A DNA stretch of 64,000 bases from Pedobacter sp. Hv1 (GTDB taxonomy: Bacteria; Bacteroidota; Bacteroidia; Sphingobacteriales; Sphingobacteriaceae), in NCBI RefSeq assembly GCF_001412215.1, contig NZ_LLWP01000001.1, forward strand, positions 496,001-560,000, in the 5' to 3' direction. Numbering within the stretch: the first letter of the stretch is position 1; every line of letters starts with the position of its first letter. Under the pieces are notes generated by a model, which was not told the DNA's origin, ran no database searches, and saw only the letters and a program-made list of their open reading frames with translations. Position numbers and translations under genes: made by a program. Below, piece by piece: positions 26,967-35,955 of the stretch.

Positions 26967-28439
26967 ATGAGCAACGTATCCGTCAATATCCACCACCTTA
27001 ACCTCAACTACCAACAAAAATTGGTATTAAGGGACTTGGATTGGACCATCAATCGGGGCGAAAATTGGGTGTTGAGTGGAGCAAGTGGCAGTGGAAAAAC
27101 CACTTTAGCCAAAGTAATTGCAGGTTTGCAAAGTGCAATTGGCGAGGTCACCATCAACTTCGACACGGAAAGTAAATTACCAGCGCAAACACTGTATGTA
27201 GAGAGCTGGTACCAGTTTAAAAACTTAGAGGGCGTAGCTAATTTTTATTATCAACAGCGTTACACCAGCCAACAAGCTAAAGAAACCCTTACGGTATATG
27301 CCGAATTGGTTCATTATGGCAAAGCAAACCACATCGATATTAATGAGGTAGAGGATCTTTTGACTGCATTAGATTTTGCTCCTTTCAAAAATTCTCAATT
27401 GATCGAATTATCAAGCGGTGAGCATAAAAAACTACAACTGATCAAAGCCTTGTGGCTCAGGCCACAATTACTCATTATTGATCAACCTTATACCGGCTTA
27501 GACGTACGTTCACGCCAAAATCTAAACATCTTGCTAGACGAAATCGCTGCCCAAGGTGTACAACTCATTTTAATTGGTAATGATACAGCATTGCCTAGTT
27601 CAATTCATCGCTATGCTGTAATAACAGAAGGAAAATTGAATGAAGTGGATATGCTTAGCCAAACGATAGCCACTGAAAAGATCACTGCTACAGTTCCCAA
27701 TTTTTTAAGTACCTCTCCTATTTATACTTCAACTCAAATTGTAAAGATGGTTGATGTAAACATCAGTTATGGAGAAAAACAGGTCTTAAAAAACATCAAC
27801 TGGGAAGTAAAAGCTGGCGAAAAATGGCTTTTACAAGGGCATAATGGTTCTGGCAAATCAACTTTGTTAAGCTTGGTTAATGGCGATCATCCACAGTCTT
27901 ATGCCAATACCCTTTATTTATTTGGACAAAAAAGAGGTTCTGGTGAAAGCATTTGGGACATTAAACAACATATCGGCTTAATCTCTCCAGAGTTTCATTG
28001 GTATTTCGATGCTTCATCAACCGTTTGGCAAAGCATTGCCTCTGGTTTTTTTGATAGTGTTGGCCTCTTCTGTGAACTGGGTTATGAAAAAAATAACCAA
28101 GTAAATGAGTTAATTGAATATTTCGGGTTAACCGCCTCTAAAAATGAATTGTTAAATACACTTCCATTAGGCAAACAACGATTGGTGCTATTGGCCAGAA
28201 CCATCATTAAAAACCCAGAACTATTGATCTTAGACGAGCCATGCCAAGGACTAGACCAACAGCAGACCCAACATTTTAACCAATTGGTAGATGAATTGTG
28301 CAATAACGGAATGACCTTAATTTATGTAGGACATTTTGAAGCGCAATTACCAAGCTGCCTTACACACCAACTACAGCTGCATCAAGGCGAAGTGGTTAGT
28401 TACGATAAAACATACAGAACACAAAAAGAATTAGCATAA
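26967..28439 (+). CDS. Tandem ABC ATPase (ModF-like)
   Basis: The protein is about 490 residues from the ATG at 26967 and has two complete ABC ATPase domains with no membrane segment. Domain 1 has SGASGSGKTTLAKVIAGL, a signature LIELSSGEHKKLQL and Walker B LLIIDQP. Domain 2 has LLQGHNGSGKSTLLSLV, a signature-like LPLGKQRLVLLAR and Walker B LLILDEP. Size and layout match ModF/PhrA-type double ATPases, whose role is poorly defined; it is not a normal transporter, as no permease is nearby. It lies between leuD and leuB, and its stop codon overlaps the leuB start by one base (TAATG). Expression is therefore tied to leucine genes. Confidence 0.85.
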   Translation: MSNVSVNIHHLNLNYQQKLVLRDLDWTINRGENWVLSGASGSGKTTLAKVIAGLQSAIGEVTINFDTESKLPAQTLYVESWYQFKNLEGVANFYYQQRYTSQQAKETLTVYAELVHYGKANHIDINEVEDLLTALDFAPFKNSQLIELSSGEHKKLQLIKALWLRPQLLIIDQPYTGLDVRSRQNLNILLDEIAAQGVQLILIGNDTALPSSIHRYAVITEGKLNEVDMLSQTIATEKITATVPNFLSTSPIYTSTQIVKMVDVNISYGEKQVLKNINWEVKAGEKWLLQGHNGSGKSTLLSLVNGDHPQSYANTLYLFGQKRGSGESIWDIKQHIGLISPEFHWYFDASSTVWQSIASGFFDSVGLFCELGYEKNNQVNELIEYFGLTASKNELLNTLPLGKQRLVLLARTIIKNPELLILDEPCQGLDQQQTQHFNQLVDELCNNGMTLIYVGHFEAQLPSCLTHQLQLHQGEVVSYDKTYRTQKELA

Positions 28440-29533
28440 TGAAGAAGCAAATATTAGTTATTCCTGGAGATGGAATTGGACCAGAAGTTACCGAATGGGG
28501 CAAAGCTGCCTTAGTACATATTGCCGAAACCTACGGTCATGATTTTACTTTTGATGAAGCACTAATGGGCCATGTGGCCATTGAAGCTACTGGTAATCCA
28601 TTGCCTGACGAAACCTTAGCAAAAGCCAAAAATAGCGATGCCATTCTCTTTGGTGCCGTTGGCCATGCCAAGTACGACAATGATCCATCTTTAAAAGTTA
28701 GACCAGAACAAGGTTTGCTCAAGATTAGGAAAGAACTGGGTTTGTATGCTAACCTACGTCCTATTCTATTATTTGATGAGTTGTTACAAGCATCGAGCAT
28801 TAAGCCAACCATTTTAAAAGGAACAGACATTCTGTTTTTTAGAGAGTTAACTGGTGATGTTTATTTTGGAGAAAAAACACGTTCAGAAGATAGAAATACT
28901 GCTTCAGACTTAATGATTTACCACAAATACGAAATAGAAAGAATTGCACATAAAGCCTATGAAGCAGCTCGTCAACGTCGTAAAAAACTGTGCTCTGTAG
29001 ATAAGGCTAATGTATTGGAAACCTCTCGTTTATGGAGAGAAACCGTACAGGAAATTGCCAAGCAATATCCTGATGTGCAAACCGAACACATGTTTATTGA
29101 CAATGCGGCAATGCAATTGATCAAAGACCCTAAACAATTTGATGTGGTTTTAACGGCCAATTTATTTGGCGATATCTTAACAGACGAAGCTTCTCAAATT
29201 GCAGGTTCTATGGGCATGTTGGCTTCTGCCTCAGTTGGCGATGGTACAGGCTTCTTTGAGCCAATTCATGGTTCGGCGCACGACATTGCAGGTAAAGATC
29301 TTGCCAATCCACTCGCTTCCATCCTATCGGCTGCCCTCATGCTCGAAATTAGTTTCGGCCTAAAGGAAGAAGCAAAAACTTTAGTTGATGCAGTAGACAA
29401 GGTTTTAAAGGAAGGTTTTAGAACCAACGATATTGCAGACAGCACCACCAATAGATACAAAGTACTAGGCACCAAAGAAATGGGCACATTAGTCATGAAA
29501 TTTTTATCACAATCAGTAAACATAAACTCATAA
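28439..29533 (+). CDS. leuB: 3-isopropylmalate dehydrogenase
   Basis: The 364-residue NAD-dependent isocitrate/isopropylmalate dehydrogenase-family protein opens with [13 protein letters not shown]. It shows [10 protein letters not shown], the [10 protein letters not shown] motif, the metal-binding [20 protein letters not shown] segment and [13 protein letters not shown]. It oxidises 3-isopropylmalate, with decarboxylation to 2-oxoisocaproate. It overlaps the preceding stop codon by one base and is followed by leuA after 4 bases. Confidence 0.98.
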   Translation: MKKQILVIPGDGIGPEVTEWGKAALVHIAETYGHDFTFDEALMGHVAIEATGNPLPDETLAKAKNSDAILFGAVGHAKYDNDPSLKVRPEQGLLKIRKELGLYANLRPILLFDELLQASSIKPTILKGTDILFFRELTGDVYFGEKTRSEDRNTASDLMIYHKYEIERIAHKAYEAARQRRKKLCSVDKANVLETSRLWRETVQEIAKQYPDVQTEHMFIDNAAMQLIKDPKQFDVVLTANLFGDILTDEASQIAGSMGMLASASVGDGTGFFEPIHGSAHDIAGKDLANPLASILSAALMLEISFGLKEEAKTLVDAVDKVLKEGFRTNDIADSTTNRYKVLGTKEMGTLVMKFLSQSVNINS

Positions 29534-29537
29534 AGCA

Positions 29538-30698
29538 ATGCTACACGATCCGAACAAAGTCTACATTTTTGACACCACTTTACGTGATGGAGAGCAGGTT
29601 CCAGGCTGCCAATTAGATACCAATCAGAAAATTGACATTGCAAAATCGCTCGAGCTTTTGGGTGTAGATGTAATTGAAGCTGGTTTCCCGGTCTCAAGCC
29701 CAGGAGATTTCAATAGTGTAATCGAATTATCCAAAGCGGTAAAAGACCCGATCATTTGTGCCTTAACACGTGCCAATAAAAATGATATTGATGTAGCTGC
29801 TGATGCACTGCGTTTTGCCAAAAGGCCTCGTATACACACCGGTATTGGTGCTTCAGATATGCACATCAAAACTAAGTTTAACAGTACCCGAGAAGAAATT
29901 TTAGAACGGGGCATCGAAGCCGTAAAATATGCCAAAAGATATGTTGAAGACGTAGAGTTTTATGCAGAGGATGCAGGAAGGGCTGATATTGAGTTTTTAG
30001 CTAAAATGATTGAAGCTGTTATTGCAGCAGGTGCAACGGTAGTTAACATTCCTGATACCAATGGCTATTGTTTACCAGACCAATATGGTTCAAAAATCCT
30101 TTACTTAAAAGAGCATGTCAAAAACATAGACAAGGCCATTATTTCTGTGCATTGCCATAATGATTTAGGCCTAGCAACCGCTAATTCTATAGCAGGCTTG
30201 CAAAATGGTGCCCGCCAAGTAGAATGTACCATTAATGGTATTGGCGAGCGTGCCGGAAACACCTCAATGGAAGAGGTAGTGATGATTTTAAAAACCCACA
30301 AAAGTTTAAATCTTCATACCAGCATTAACACTTCTGGCTTTTACAATATCAGCAGACATGTAAGTGAGCAAATGCACATGCCAGTACAGCCAAATAAAGC
30401 AATTGTGGGTGGCAATGCATTTTCACATAGTTCTGGTATCCACCAAGATGGTTTCTTAAAAAACAGAGAAAATTACGAAATCATTAAACCAGAAGATGTT
30501 GGTTTTCCTTCGGCAGCCATTGTATTAACCGCTAGAAGTGGTCGCCATGCGTTGAAACATCACTTAGATAGATTAGGTCACAATTTAGAAAAAGAAAATT
30601 TAGATGTGGTTTACAAACAGTTTTTGGTTTTGGCCGATAGTAAACAAGGTATTGATGATCATGATCTCAATCAATTGGTTGCTTTGCATTTGGTCTAA
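29538..30698 (+). CDS. leuA: 2-isopropylmalate synthase, short form
   Basis: The 386-residue protein has the DRE-TIM metallolyase barrel: [14 protein letters not shown] at the start, [15 protein letters not shown] (metal ligands) and [18 protein letters not shown] short C-terminal subdomain carries [13 protein letters not shown]. It condenses acetyl-CoA with 2-oxoisovalerate. Typical bacterial LeuA is about 500-520 residues because of a C-terminal regulatory domain that binds leucine. That domain is absent here, so feedback inhibition by leucine is doubtful. It follows leuB after 4 bases. Confidence 0.94.
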   Translation: MLHDPNKVYIFDTTLRDGEQVPGCQLDTNQKIDIAKSLELLGVDVIEAGFPVSSPGDFNSVIELSKAVKDPIICALTRANKNDIDVAADALRFAKRPRIHTGIGASDMHIKTKFNSTREEILERGIEAVKYAKRYVEDVEFYAEDAGRADIEFLAKMIEAVIAAGATVVNIPDTNGYCLPDQYGSKILYLKEHVKNIDKAIISVHCHNDLGLATANSIAGLQNGARQVECTINGIGERAGNTSMEEVVMILKTHKSLNLHTSINTSGFYNISRHVSEQMHMPVQPNKAIVGGNAFSHSSGIHQDGFLKNRENYEIIKPEDVGFPSAAIVLTARSGRHALKHHLDRLGHNLEKENLDVVYKQFLVLADSKQGIDDHDLNQLVALHLV

Positions 30699-30699
30699 A

Positions 30700-30900
30700 A
30701 AGAGTTCACAGTCCGAAGTCTATAGGCTGAAGTCTGGGAAGACAAACCATACCAACGACCGATTGAACTGATGACCAATGAACGACTGAACTAATGAACC
30801 GAAGACTTTGTCAGTCTGAGCCTGTCGAAGACATTGAACTAGTAAGTCTTTTTACTTGGTACTTTTTACTAATGAACCAATGACACCACTGAACAAATAA
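30700..30900. repeat. Degenerate word-repeat element between leuA and ilvA
   Basis: The gap is filled by variants of TGAACTAATGAACC and GAAGTCTxxxGCTGAAGTCT words. It contains GTCAGTCTGAGCCTGTCGAAGAC at 30810-30832 (REP-like). Bases 30793-30822 recur, inverted and without mismatch, at 39414-39443. Confidence 0.75.
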
Positions 30901-30903
30901 ACA

Positions 30904-32157
30904 ATGAATACCACCATACAACAACATACATTCGATTTTTTAGCTGCCGCAGAAAGACTAAAGGGTACGGCATTACATACGCCCTTAGAATTCAATGAAA
31001 GGTTATCTGAAAAATACCAAGCAGAAATCTACTTAAAACGTGAGGACAAACAACTGGTACGTTCTTATAAATTACGTGGCGCCTATAACATGATGAGCCA
31101 AATTCCTGCCTCACTTATTCAGAACGGTGTTGTTTGTGCAAGTGCGGGCAACCATGCCCAAGGTGTAGCCTATTCTTGCAAGAAGTTAAAAATCAAAGGC
31201 ACCATCTTTATGCCCGAAATTACACCGAAGCAAAAGGTAAGTCAAACTACCCTTTTTGGTAATGGATGGATTGATATTGTTTTGGTGGGCGATACTTTTG
31301 ACGATTGTTTAGCAGAAGCTTTACGTTTTACGGAACAACATCAAATGACTTTTGTACCTCCTTTCGACAATTACCATGTAATGGAAGGCCAAGGAACAGT
31401 TGGTGTAGAGATTTTAGAAGATCTACCTGATACAGAAGTGGTGATTATGCCGATAGGTGGCGGTGGGCTAGCCTCTGGAGCTGGAACCTACCTCAGACAA
31501 CAAAACCCAAATCTATTGTTAATTGGTGTAGAACCTGAGGGTGCTCCATCTATGGAAGCTGCCTTTAAAGCAGGCAGACCAATTAAATTAGATCAGATTA
31601 ACCGTTTTATTGATGGTGCTGCCGTTAAGGCTGTAGGTTTGCTCACTTATCCCATTTGTAGAGAAATCTTAGACCAGATTCTACTCATCCCAGAAGGAAA
31701 GGTTTGTACCAGTATTTTAAAACTTTATAATGAAGATGCCATTGTTGCAGAACCTGCAGGTGCTTTAGCTGTAGCTTCGCTGGATTTATGTGCAGCACAA
31801 ATCAAAGGCAAAAAGGTAGTCTGCATTATTAGTGGAGGTAATAACGACATTGAACGTATGCAAGAGATCAAAGAAAAATCTTTGCTTTTTGAAGGATTGA
31901 AGCATTATTTCATTGTTCGTTTTCCACAAAGACCAGGTGCTTTGAAACTTTTTGTGAACGATGTTTTAGGCCCTTTCGACGACATTACCCGCTTTGAATT
32001 TATTAAAAAAACAGAGCGTGAGAGTGGTCCTGCTTTAGTGGGTATCGAATTAAAAGATCGTGAAGATTATACAGGCCTTTTAGAGAGAATGAAAGCCTTT
32101 AAATTTGATATTATTGAACTCAATCAAGATCAAACCCTATTTGAATATTTAGTTTAA
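30904..32157 (+). CDS. ilvA: Threonine ammonia-lyase (biosynthetic threonine dehydratase)
   Basis: The 417-residue PLP enzyme has the lysine motif VRSYKLRGAYN near residue 58, the phosphate-binding GGGGLASG and the SGGNND motif. A C-terminal ACT-like domain begins near residue 330 (KHYFIVRFPQRPGALKLF). It deaminates threonine to 2-oxobutyrate, the first step to isoleucine. It has one regulatory domain rather than the two of the longer IlvA. It closes the branched-chain cluster and follows a repeat-filled 205-base gap, so it may have its own promoter. Confidence 0.96.
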   Translation: MNTTIQQHTFDFLAAAERLKGTALHTPLEFNERLSEKYQAEIYLKREDKQLVRSYKLRGAYNMMSQIPASLIQNGVVCASAGNHAQGVAYSCKKLKIKGTIFMPEITPKQKVSQTTLFGNGWIDIVLVGDTFDDCLAEALRFTEQHQMTFVPPFDNYHVMEGQGTVGVEILEDLPDTEVVIMPIGGGGLASGAGTYLRQQNPNLLLIGVEPEGAPSMEAAFKAGRPIKLDQINRFIDGAAVKAVGLLTYPICREILDQILLIPEGKVCTSILKLYNEDAIVAEPAGALAVASLDLCAAQIKGKKVVCIISGGNNDIERMQEIKEKSLLFEGLKHYFIVRFPQRPGALKLFVNDVLGPFDDITRFEFIKKTERESGPALVGIELKDREDYTGLLERMKAFKFDIIELNQDQTLFEYLV

Positions 32158-32484
32158 ACTACTTACAGGTTAAGCAGATTGCTATAGGTAAGCTTGTCAG
32201 GCCTTAGCATGAGTTCTCCGTTCACTCAAAATCGGCCTTGGCCAGTGCGGGCAGTATTAATTTGCCTTAGCAGAAACGTTAAAGCACTGGGCGCAGCCGT
32301 GAATTTTTTTGCATACTTTTTTCATCTATAGGAAAAAAGTTTGTCCGCGAAGCGTCATAACCGTAAAAGAATGTTCTGCACAATCGATTTCAGCCTAAAA
32401 CGTTGTTTTAATTATAAATTCAACGGTTCTTATACTGAACCTATATTAGTTTAATTTTTTAGCCCCATAATCGTAACTTAGGAT
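32158..32484. other. Intergenic segment with unusual composition and hairpin
   Basis: No gene is supported in this 327-base gap. Its first half is more GC-rich than the surroundings and holds a run such as GGGCGCAGCCGTG. A perfect 9-base hairpin, ACTTTTTTC/GAAAAAAGT with an 8-base loop, lies at 32315-32340. The end is AT-rich. Confidence 0.5.
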
Positions 32485-33183
32485 ATGTTGCGTTTGGGGC
32501 TTTTCCTACTTATCTTTTTCTCTAATACCTGTTCTTCTTATGCTCGTAAAGAGTATAAAGATGAAATAGCGTATTATAAAGACTTTCCGAATGGCAAACA
32601 TGATGGCAAAGATGGTCATTGGCTAAAAACCGACAGGATACATCATACAGGCATTTGGAGTATAGCCAACGAGATCAACTTGGTAAACACCAATGGTTTT
32701 GAGCAATACGATACCATAGAAGAACGATCTGATTTTTATAAATGGTATCAACTTAAAACAGATTCTTTAGGCTTCGATACCAAATGGGCTGGGGTAGCTG
32801 CCATTACCACCCGTAAACTCAGCAAATTATTAAGTTTCGTTCCAAGCTTAACAGGAAACTCGAACAAAGAAATCAAAGCTTTTGTTACTTATGGCAATCA
32901 ATTGATATTTGATGACATTTGGAAAGATTTGCAAAAATTACGACAAGGCAAAATTCTAAAGGGCAGCGAAGCCAAAGATTGGGATAGCAACTTGTTGTGG
33001 CGAGAACAGAATTTGATCAACCCCTCTTACTTAAATCTATCTCATCGATCACTGAACATTTTATTAAAATCGTTAAGAAAAGAAAGTCCCTTGTCTAAGT
33101 TTTTTCCTGGTTTCGAATTTGAAGGAGACCTGTTATCCATCCAAGACCGTTGGAATTATGGAATGAAAATGATGGGTTATTGA
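32485..33183 (+). CDS. Hypothetical secreted protein
   Basis: I do not recognise this 232-residue protein. The first 20 residues form a signal peptide (LRLGLFLLIFFSNTCSSYA). The mature part is acidic and aromatic-rich, with motifs GKHDGKDGHWLKTDRIHHTG and EERSDFYKWYQ, and no membrane segment or cysteine pairs. It starts 25 bases after an AGCCCC that can pair with GGGGCT inside its own first codons, so the start sits in a hairpin loop. No partner gene is evident; ilvA lies upstream and a GyrI-like gene 71 bases downstream. Confidence 0.6.
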   Translation: MLRLGLFLLIFFSNTCSSYARKEYKDEIAYYKDFPNGKHDGKDGHWLKTDRIHHTGIWSIANEINLVNTNGFEQYDTIEERSDFYKWYQLKTDSLGFDTKWAGVAAITTRKLSKLLSFVPSLTGNSNKEIKAFVTYGNQLIFDDIWKDLQKLRQGKILKGSEAKDWDSNLLWREQNLINPSYLNLSHRSLNILLKSLRKESPLSKFFPGFEFEGDLLSIQDRWNYGMKMMGY

Positions 33184-33253
33184 TTTCCTTTATTTAGGCT
33201 GACATAGGGTTGTCAGTAGCTCAGATTTACTTTGCTGTTTAAACATTATAAAC

Positions 33254-33877
33254 ATGCAAAAGTTAGACTTAACTAAACAATACAAAGCTTATTATCGGGC
33301 TACAAATCAGCCAGAGTTGCTCGAAATTGAAAAAGCTCATTTCTTATCTATTACCGGAAAAGGAGATCCTTCAGAGCAACAATATGCAGACAAACTCAAG
33401 GCGCTTTATGCTACAGCTTATACTTTGAAGTTTAAGTATAAAGCGATGGATAAAGATTTTGTAGTGGCTAAACTAGAAGGCTTATGGAGTTTTGACGAAC
33501 AACATTATCAAAATATTTCTATCACAACTGCCCCTACCCTAATACCTCGTAGCGAATGGAATTATAGAATGATGATCAGGATGCCCGAATTTGTAAGCCA
33601 AGAACAATTAGACCAAGCCGTTCAAAACGTAATTACCAAAAAACAAATAGACATGGCTAATGAAGTTGAATTATTTACATTAAATGAGGGAAAGGTAGTG
33701 CAAATATTACATATTGGCCCCTTCTCCACAGAACCGGAAACCTTAATTAAGCTACAAGATTTTTGTATAAAAGAAGGGTTACAAAAAAATGGTTTACATC
33801 ACGAAATTTACTTATCCGACTTTAACAAAACAGCTCCAGATCAGCTCCGAACCATATTAAGAGAACCAGTAAAATAG
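33254..33877 (+). CDS. GyrI-like small-molecule-binding domain protein
   Basis: The 207-residue protein has the GyrI/Rob/BmrR C-terminal fold. FLSITGKGDPSEQQYADKLKALYATAYTLKF opens the first half, and EGKVVQILHIGPFSTEPETL and GLQKNGLHHEIYLSDF lie in the second. Family members bind small hydrophobic or cationic molecules or act as anti-toxin-like inhibitors. Here there is no DNA-binding domain, so it is a stand-alone binder of unknown ligand. It is a single gene followed by a REP-like element. Confidence 0.82.
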   Translation: MQKLDLTKQYKAYYRATNQPELLEIEKAHFLSITGKGDPSEQQYADKLKALYATAYTLKFKYKAMDKDFVVAKLEGLWSFDEQHYQNISITTAPTLIPRSEWNYRMMIRMPEFVSQEQLDQAVQNVITKKQIDMANEVELFTLNEGKVVQILHIGPFSTEPETLIKLQDFCIKEGLQKNGLHHEIYLSDFNKTAPDQLRTILREPVK

Positions 33878-33913
33878 CTATTTGGAAGAAATTTGCATTC
33901 CATGATACTTATT

Positions 33914-33989
33914 TTGTCATTCTGAGCACAGCGAAGAATCTCTATCCAACAATCAACCAATAGAGATGCCTCGTACCTCGGCATGACAA
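33914..33989. repeat. REP-like palindrome (GTCATTCTGAGC type)
   Basis: TTGTCATTCTGAG...GAAGAATCTC is followed by AGAGATGCCTCGTACCTCGGCATGACAA. Its ends TTGTCAT and ATGACAA are inverted. This class of element is common between genes in Bacteroidota. It lies between the GyrI-like gene and a lipoprotein gene. Confidence 0.75.
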
Positions 33990-34108
33990 AAAATAAAACA
34001 CTCATTGATTAGTCCAGCCATGAACGGGTGATCTTTTTTCTGGTCAATATTTAGGATTAAAAATTTGGCAAAAGATTTGCAATAGAATCTACAAAACACA
34101 CACACAAC

Positions 34109-34525
34109 ATGAAAAAGCTAGCCCTATTACTCATCTGCATCGCCTCACTAGGTTTGGCGTCTTGCAAAAAAGACACTATTATTAATCAGACTACACCAAA
34201 CAGAACAATTGTTCTGAATGTGCCAACAACTGCTTGGACTTTAAGTACAAATGGCAGAACCTATTACACTGTACAAAATGTTCCAGAAATTGACCAATTT
34301 TCTTTAAACAATGAAGCAGTTCTAGTTTACATTTCGTATGATAATGGAACTACTTATCTACAGATGCCATTCGTTTATGAAGTAGATGCTTACAGTACCG
34401 TAATTAGTTTAGGAAAAGTAGAAATTGACATTCAAAGTTCTGATCTACAAAATAGAACACCAATTAAACCTACTGGTAACGTAAAGGTAAAAGTAGTGCT
34501 AATTGCTGCAGACAATGTTACCTAA
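34109..34525 (+). CDS. Hypothetical lipoprotein
   Basis: I do not recognise the family. The 138-residue protein has a lipoprotein signal (MKKLALLLICIASLGLASCKK, lipid Cys at about 19). Its mature part of about 118 residues is beta-rich, without repeats or catalytic motifs. A strong terminator follows the stop codon after 17 bases and lies inside the convergent ABC gene. Confidence 0.7.
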   Translation: MKKLALLLICIASLGLASCKKDTIINQTTPNRTIVLNVPTTAWTLSTNGRTYYTVQNVPEIDQFSLNNEAVLVYISYDNGTTYLQMPFVYEVDAYSTVISLGKVEIDIQSSDLQNRTPIKPTGNVKVKVVLIAADNVT

Positions 34526-34532
34526 TTAGGAT

Positions 34533-35525
34533 TTAAAACTCCAAAAAACGACCAATGTTCGCCTGAACGTGGTCGTTTTTTTTATGCTCGCCACTATTGA
34601 GCTGCAAAGCTCTAATCACTACTCCATTTCTTTCCAAAAGCAGTTCATCGTAAAAGCCTTTGTAGTATACTTCTTTTACTTCAAATCTTCGGCTGTTCCA
34701 GGTACTTTTAAGTTCTACCCATTCTGGATAAAAAACGATACTTTGTTTAGTTGCTTTGATGCCTAATTGCTCAGCCTCTTCTCTGGTTAAGCTTACTGCA
34801 TTCCCTAAAATTTTTGCAGTGTATAAATCAGCAGGATTTTGATAGATTTTTTCGGGTTGATCGTTCTGTAAAAGTTGACCTTGTTTAAGAATCAACAACT
34901 GATCGGCTAGGAACAAACCATCCGTTGGATCGTGAGAAACCAAGATAATAGTTAAACCAGTTTCTTTTGCCAGTCTTTTAATATCTGCCCGAAGCTGATT
35001 CTTCAATAACGAATCTACTTGACTGAAGGGTTCGTCTAACAATAAAACCTTGGTATTACTAATCAAAGCCTTAGCAATGGCTACCCGTTGTTGTTCGCCA
35101 CCACTCAATTCTATAATCTTTTTGTCCTTTAGTTTAGTGATGTGCAAATGTTCCATCATGGCTAAAGTTTTTTCTTCTTTGGCTTTTACATTGGTGTTAG
35201 ATAACATCGAGGCAATGTTGTCATAAACTTTGGCATAAATGTTCAAAGAAAAATCTTGGGTCACCATTTTCATCTCGGCATTGCCTGGAATCAATTGCTC
35301 ATCTGGTCCTTTTACCCTTTTACCATTGAACAATACTTCACCACTATCTGGCTTCAACAAACCGTAGATACACTTTAACAATGTCGATTTACCACTTCCA
35401 CTTTCTCCAATAATCGCTACAATAGCTCCACTATTGATCGCAAAACTAATGTTTTTGATACCGGATGCCTGTATGTTTTGATATTGCTTGGTTAAATTAT
35501 TAACGGAGATTATTTGCTCATTCAC
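34533..35525 (-). CDS. ABC transporter ATP-binding protein
   Basis: The protein is about 330 residues from the GTG at 35525. An ATG-led extension to 35600 runs into the repeat and is unlikely. It has Walker A GESGSGKSTLLKCIYG, signature LSGGEQQRVAIAKAL, Walker B KVLLLDEPFSQVD and a C-terminal extension of about 100 residues. No permease gene is nearby, so its partner is unknown; the shape resembles the import-type ATPases of the phosphonate or spermidine class. The last codons overlap a strong terminator hairpin that serves the convergent lipoprotein gene. Confidence 0.8.
   Translation of the reverse strand: MNEQIISVNNLTKQYQNIQASGIKNISFAINSGAIVAIIGESGSGKSTLLKCIYGLLKPDSGEVLFNGKRVKGPDEQLIPGNAEMKMVTQDFSLNIYAKVYDNIASMLSNTNVKAKEEKTLAMMEHLHITKLKDKKIIELSGGEQQRVAIAKALISNTKVLLLDEPFSQVDSLLKNQLRADIKRLAKETGLTIILVSHDPTDGLFLADQLLILKQGQLLQNDQPEKIYQNPADLYTAKILGNAVSLTREEAEQLGIKATKQSIVFYPEWVELKSTWNSRRFEVKEVYYKGFYDELLLERNGVVIRALQLNSGEHKKNDHVQANIGRFLEF
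34543..34583. terminator. Terminator hairpin inside the end of the ABC gene
   Basis: AAAAAACGACCA pairs with TGGTCGTTTTTT, with an inner GTTC/GAAC stem. On the plus strand it follows the lipoprotein gene by 17 bases. On the minus strand its T run falls within the last codons of the ABC gene, before the stop. Confidence 0.85.
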
Positions 35526-35568
35526 GGTGTAAAGATAGGTAAAAAGCTGGAGGCGGGTAGCGGGTAGT

Positions 35569-35790
35569 AAATAGGAAATAGAGAATAGGTTGAAAGCCAA
35601 AGCAGAAAGCCTAAAGCTGAAGGCTCAAAGTAGAAAGGAAATAGGAAATAGAGAATAGGCGGAAAGCCCAAAGCAGAAAGCCTAAAACGGAAAGCTTAGG
35701 GTTTAGTACCCGTAACACATAACTCACAACCTATCACTATTTGAAGGCTGAAGACTTATAACTCGTAACACACAACTCGCAACTTAATTA
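35569..35790. repeat. Word-repeat element with a 70-base tandem unit (GGAAATAG / GAAAGCC type)
   Basis: Two 57-base copies (35569-35625 and 35639-35695) share AAATAGGAAATAGAGAATAGG and the GCAGAAAGCCTAAA word. Further on, AACACATAACTCACAAC and AACACACAACTCGCAAC form a second repeated pair. The remainder up to 35895 is AT-rich and I see nothing in it. Confidence 0.8.
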
Positions 35791-35895
35791 AAAGCGGAAG
35801 ACGGGACTAACTTTAAAAAAGGCTGCTGGTATTGTTTTTCAAATCAATTGTACGGAACGGCTAACTTGGGAATTAATGTAATGCAGTGGTCTAAA

Positions 35896-35929
35896 ACAAA
35901 AAAGTCCTGCAACAGCTGCTGCAGGACTT
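35896..35929 (-). terminator. Terminator after the outer-membrane gene at 35956
   Basis: AAGTCCTGCA and TGCAGGACTT pair perfectly over 8 bases. The minus strand continues into TTTTTTGTTTT. Confidence 0.85.
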
Positions 35930-35955
35930 GGGTTTATTTGTGTGTGGTGTGTGTT

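Noticed and set aside
35526..35600. N-terminal extension of the ABC ATPase (25 residues).
   Set aside because: It lies in the word-repeat element and does not resemble an ABC N-terminus; a GTG at 35525 fits better.
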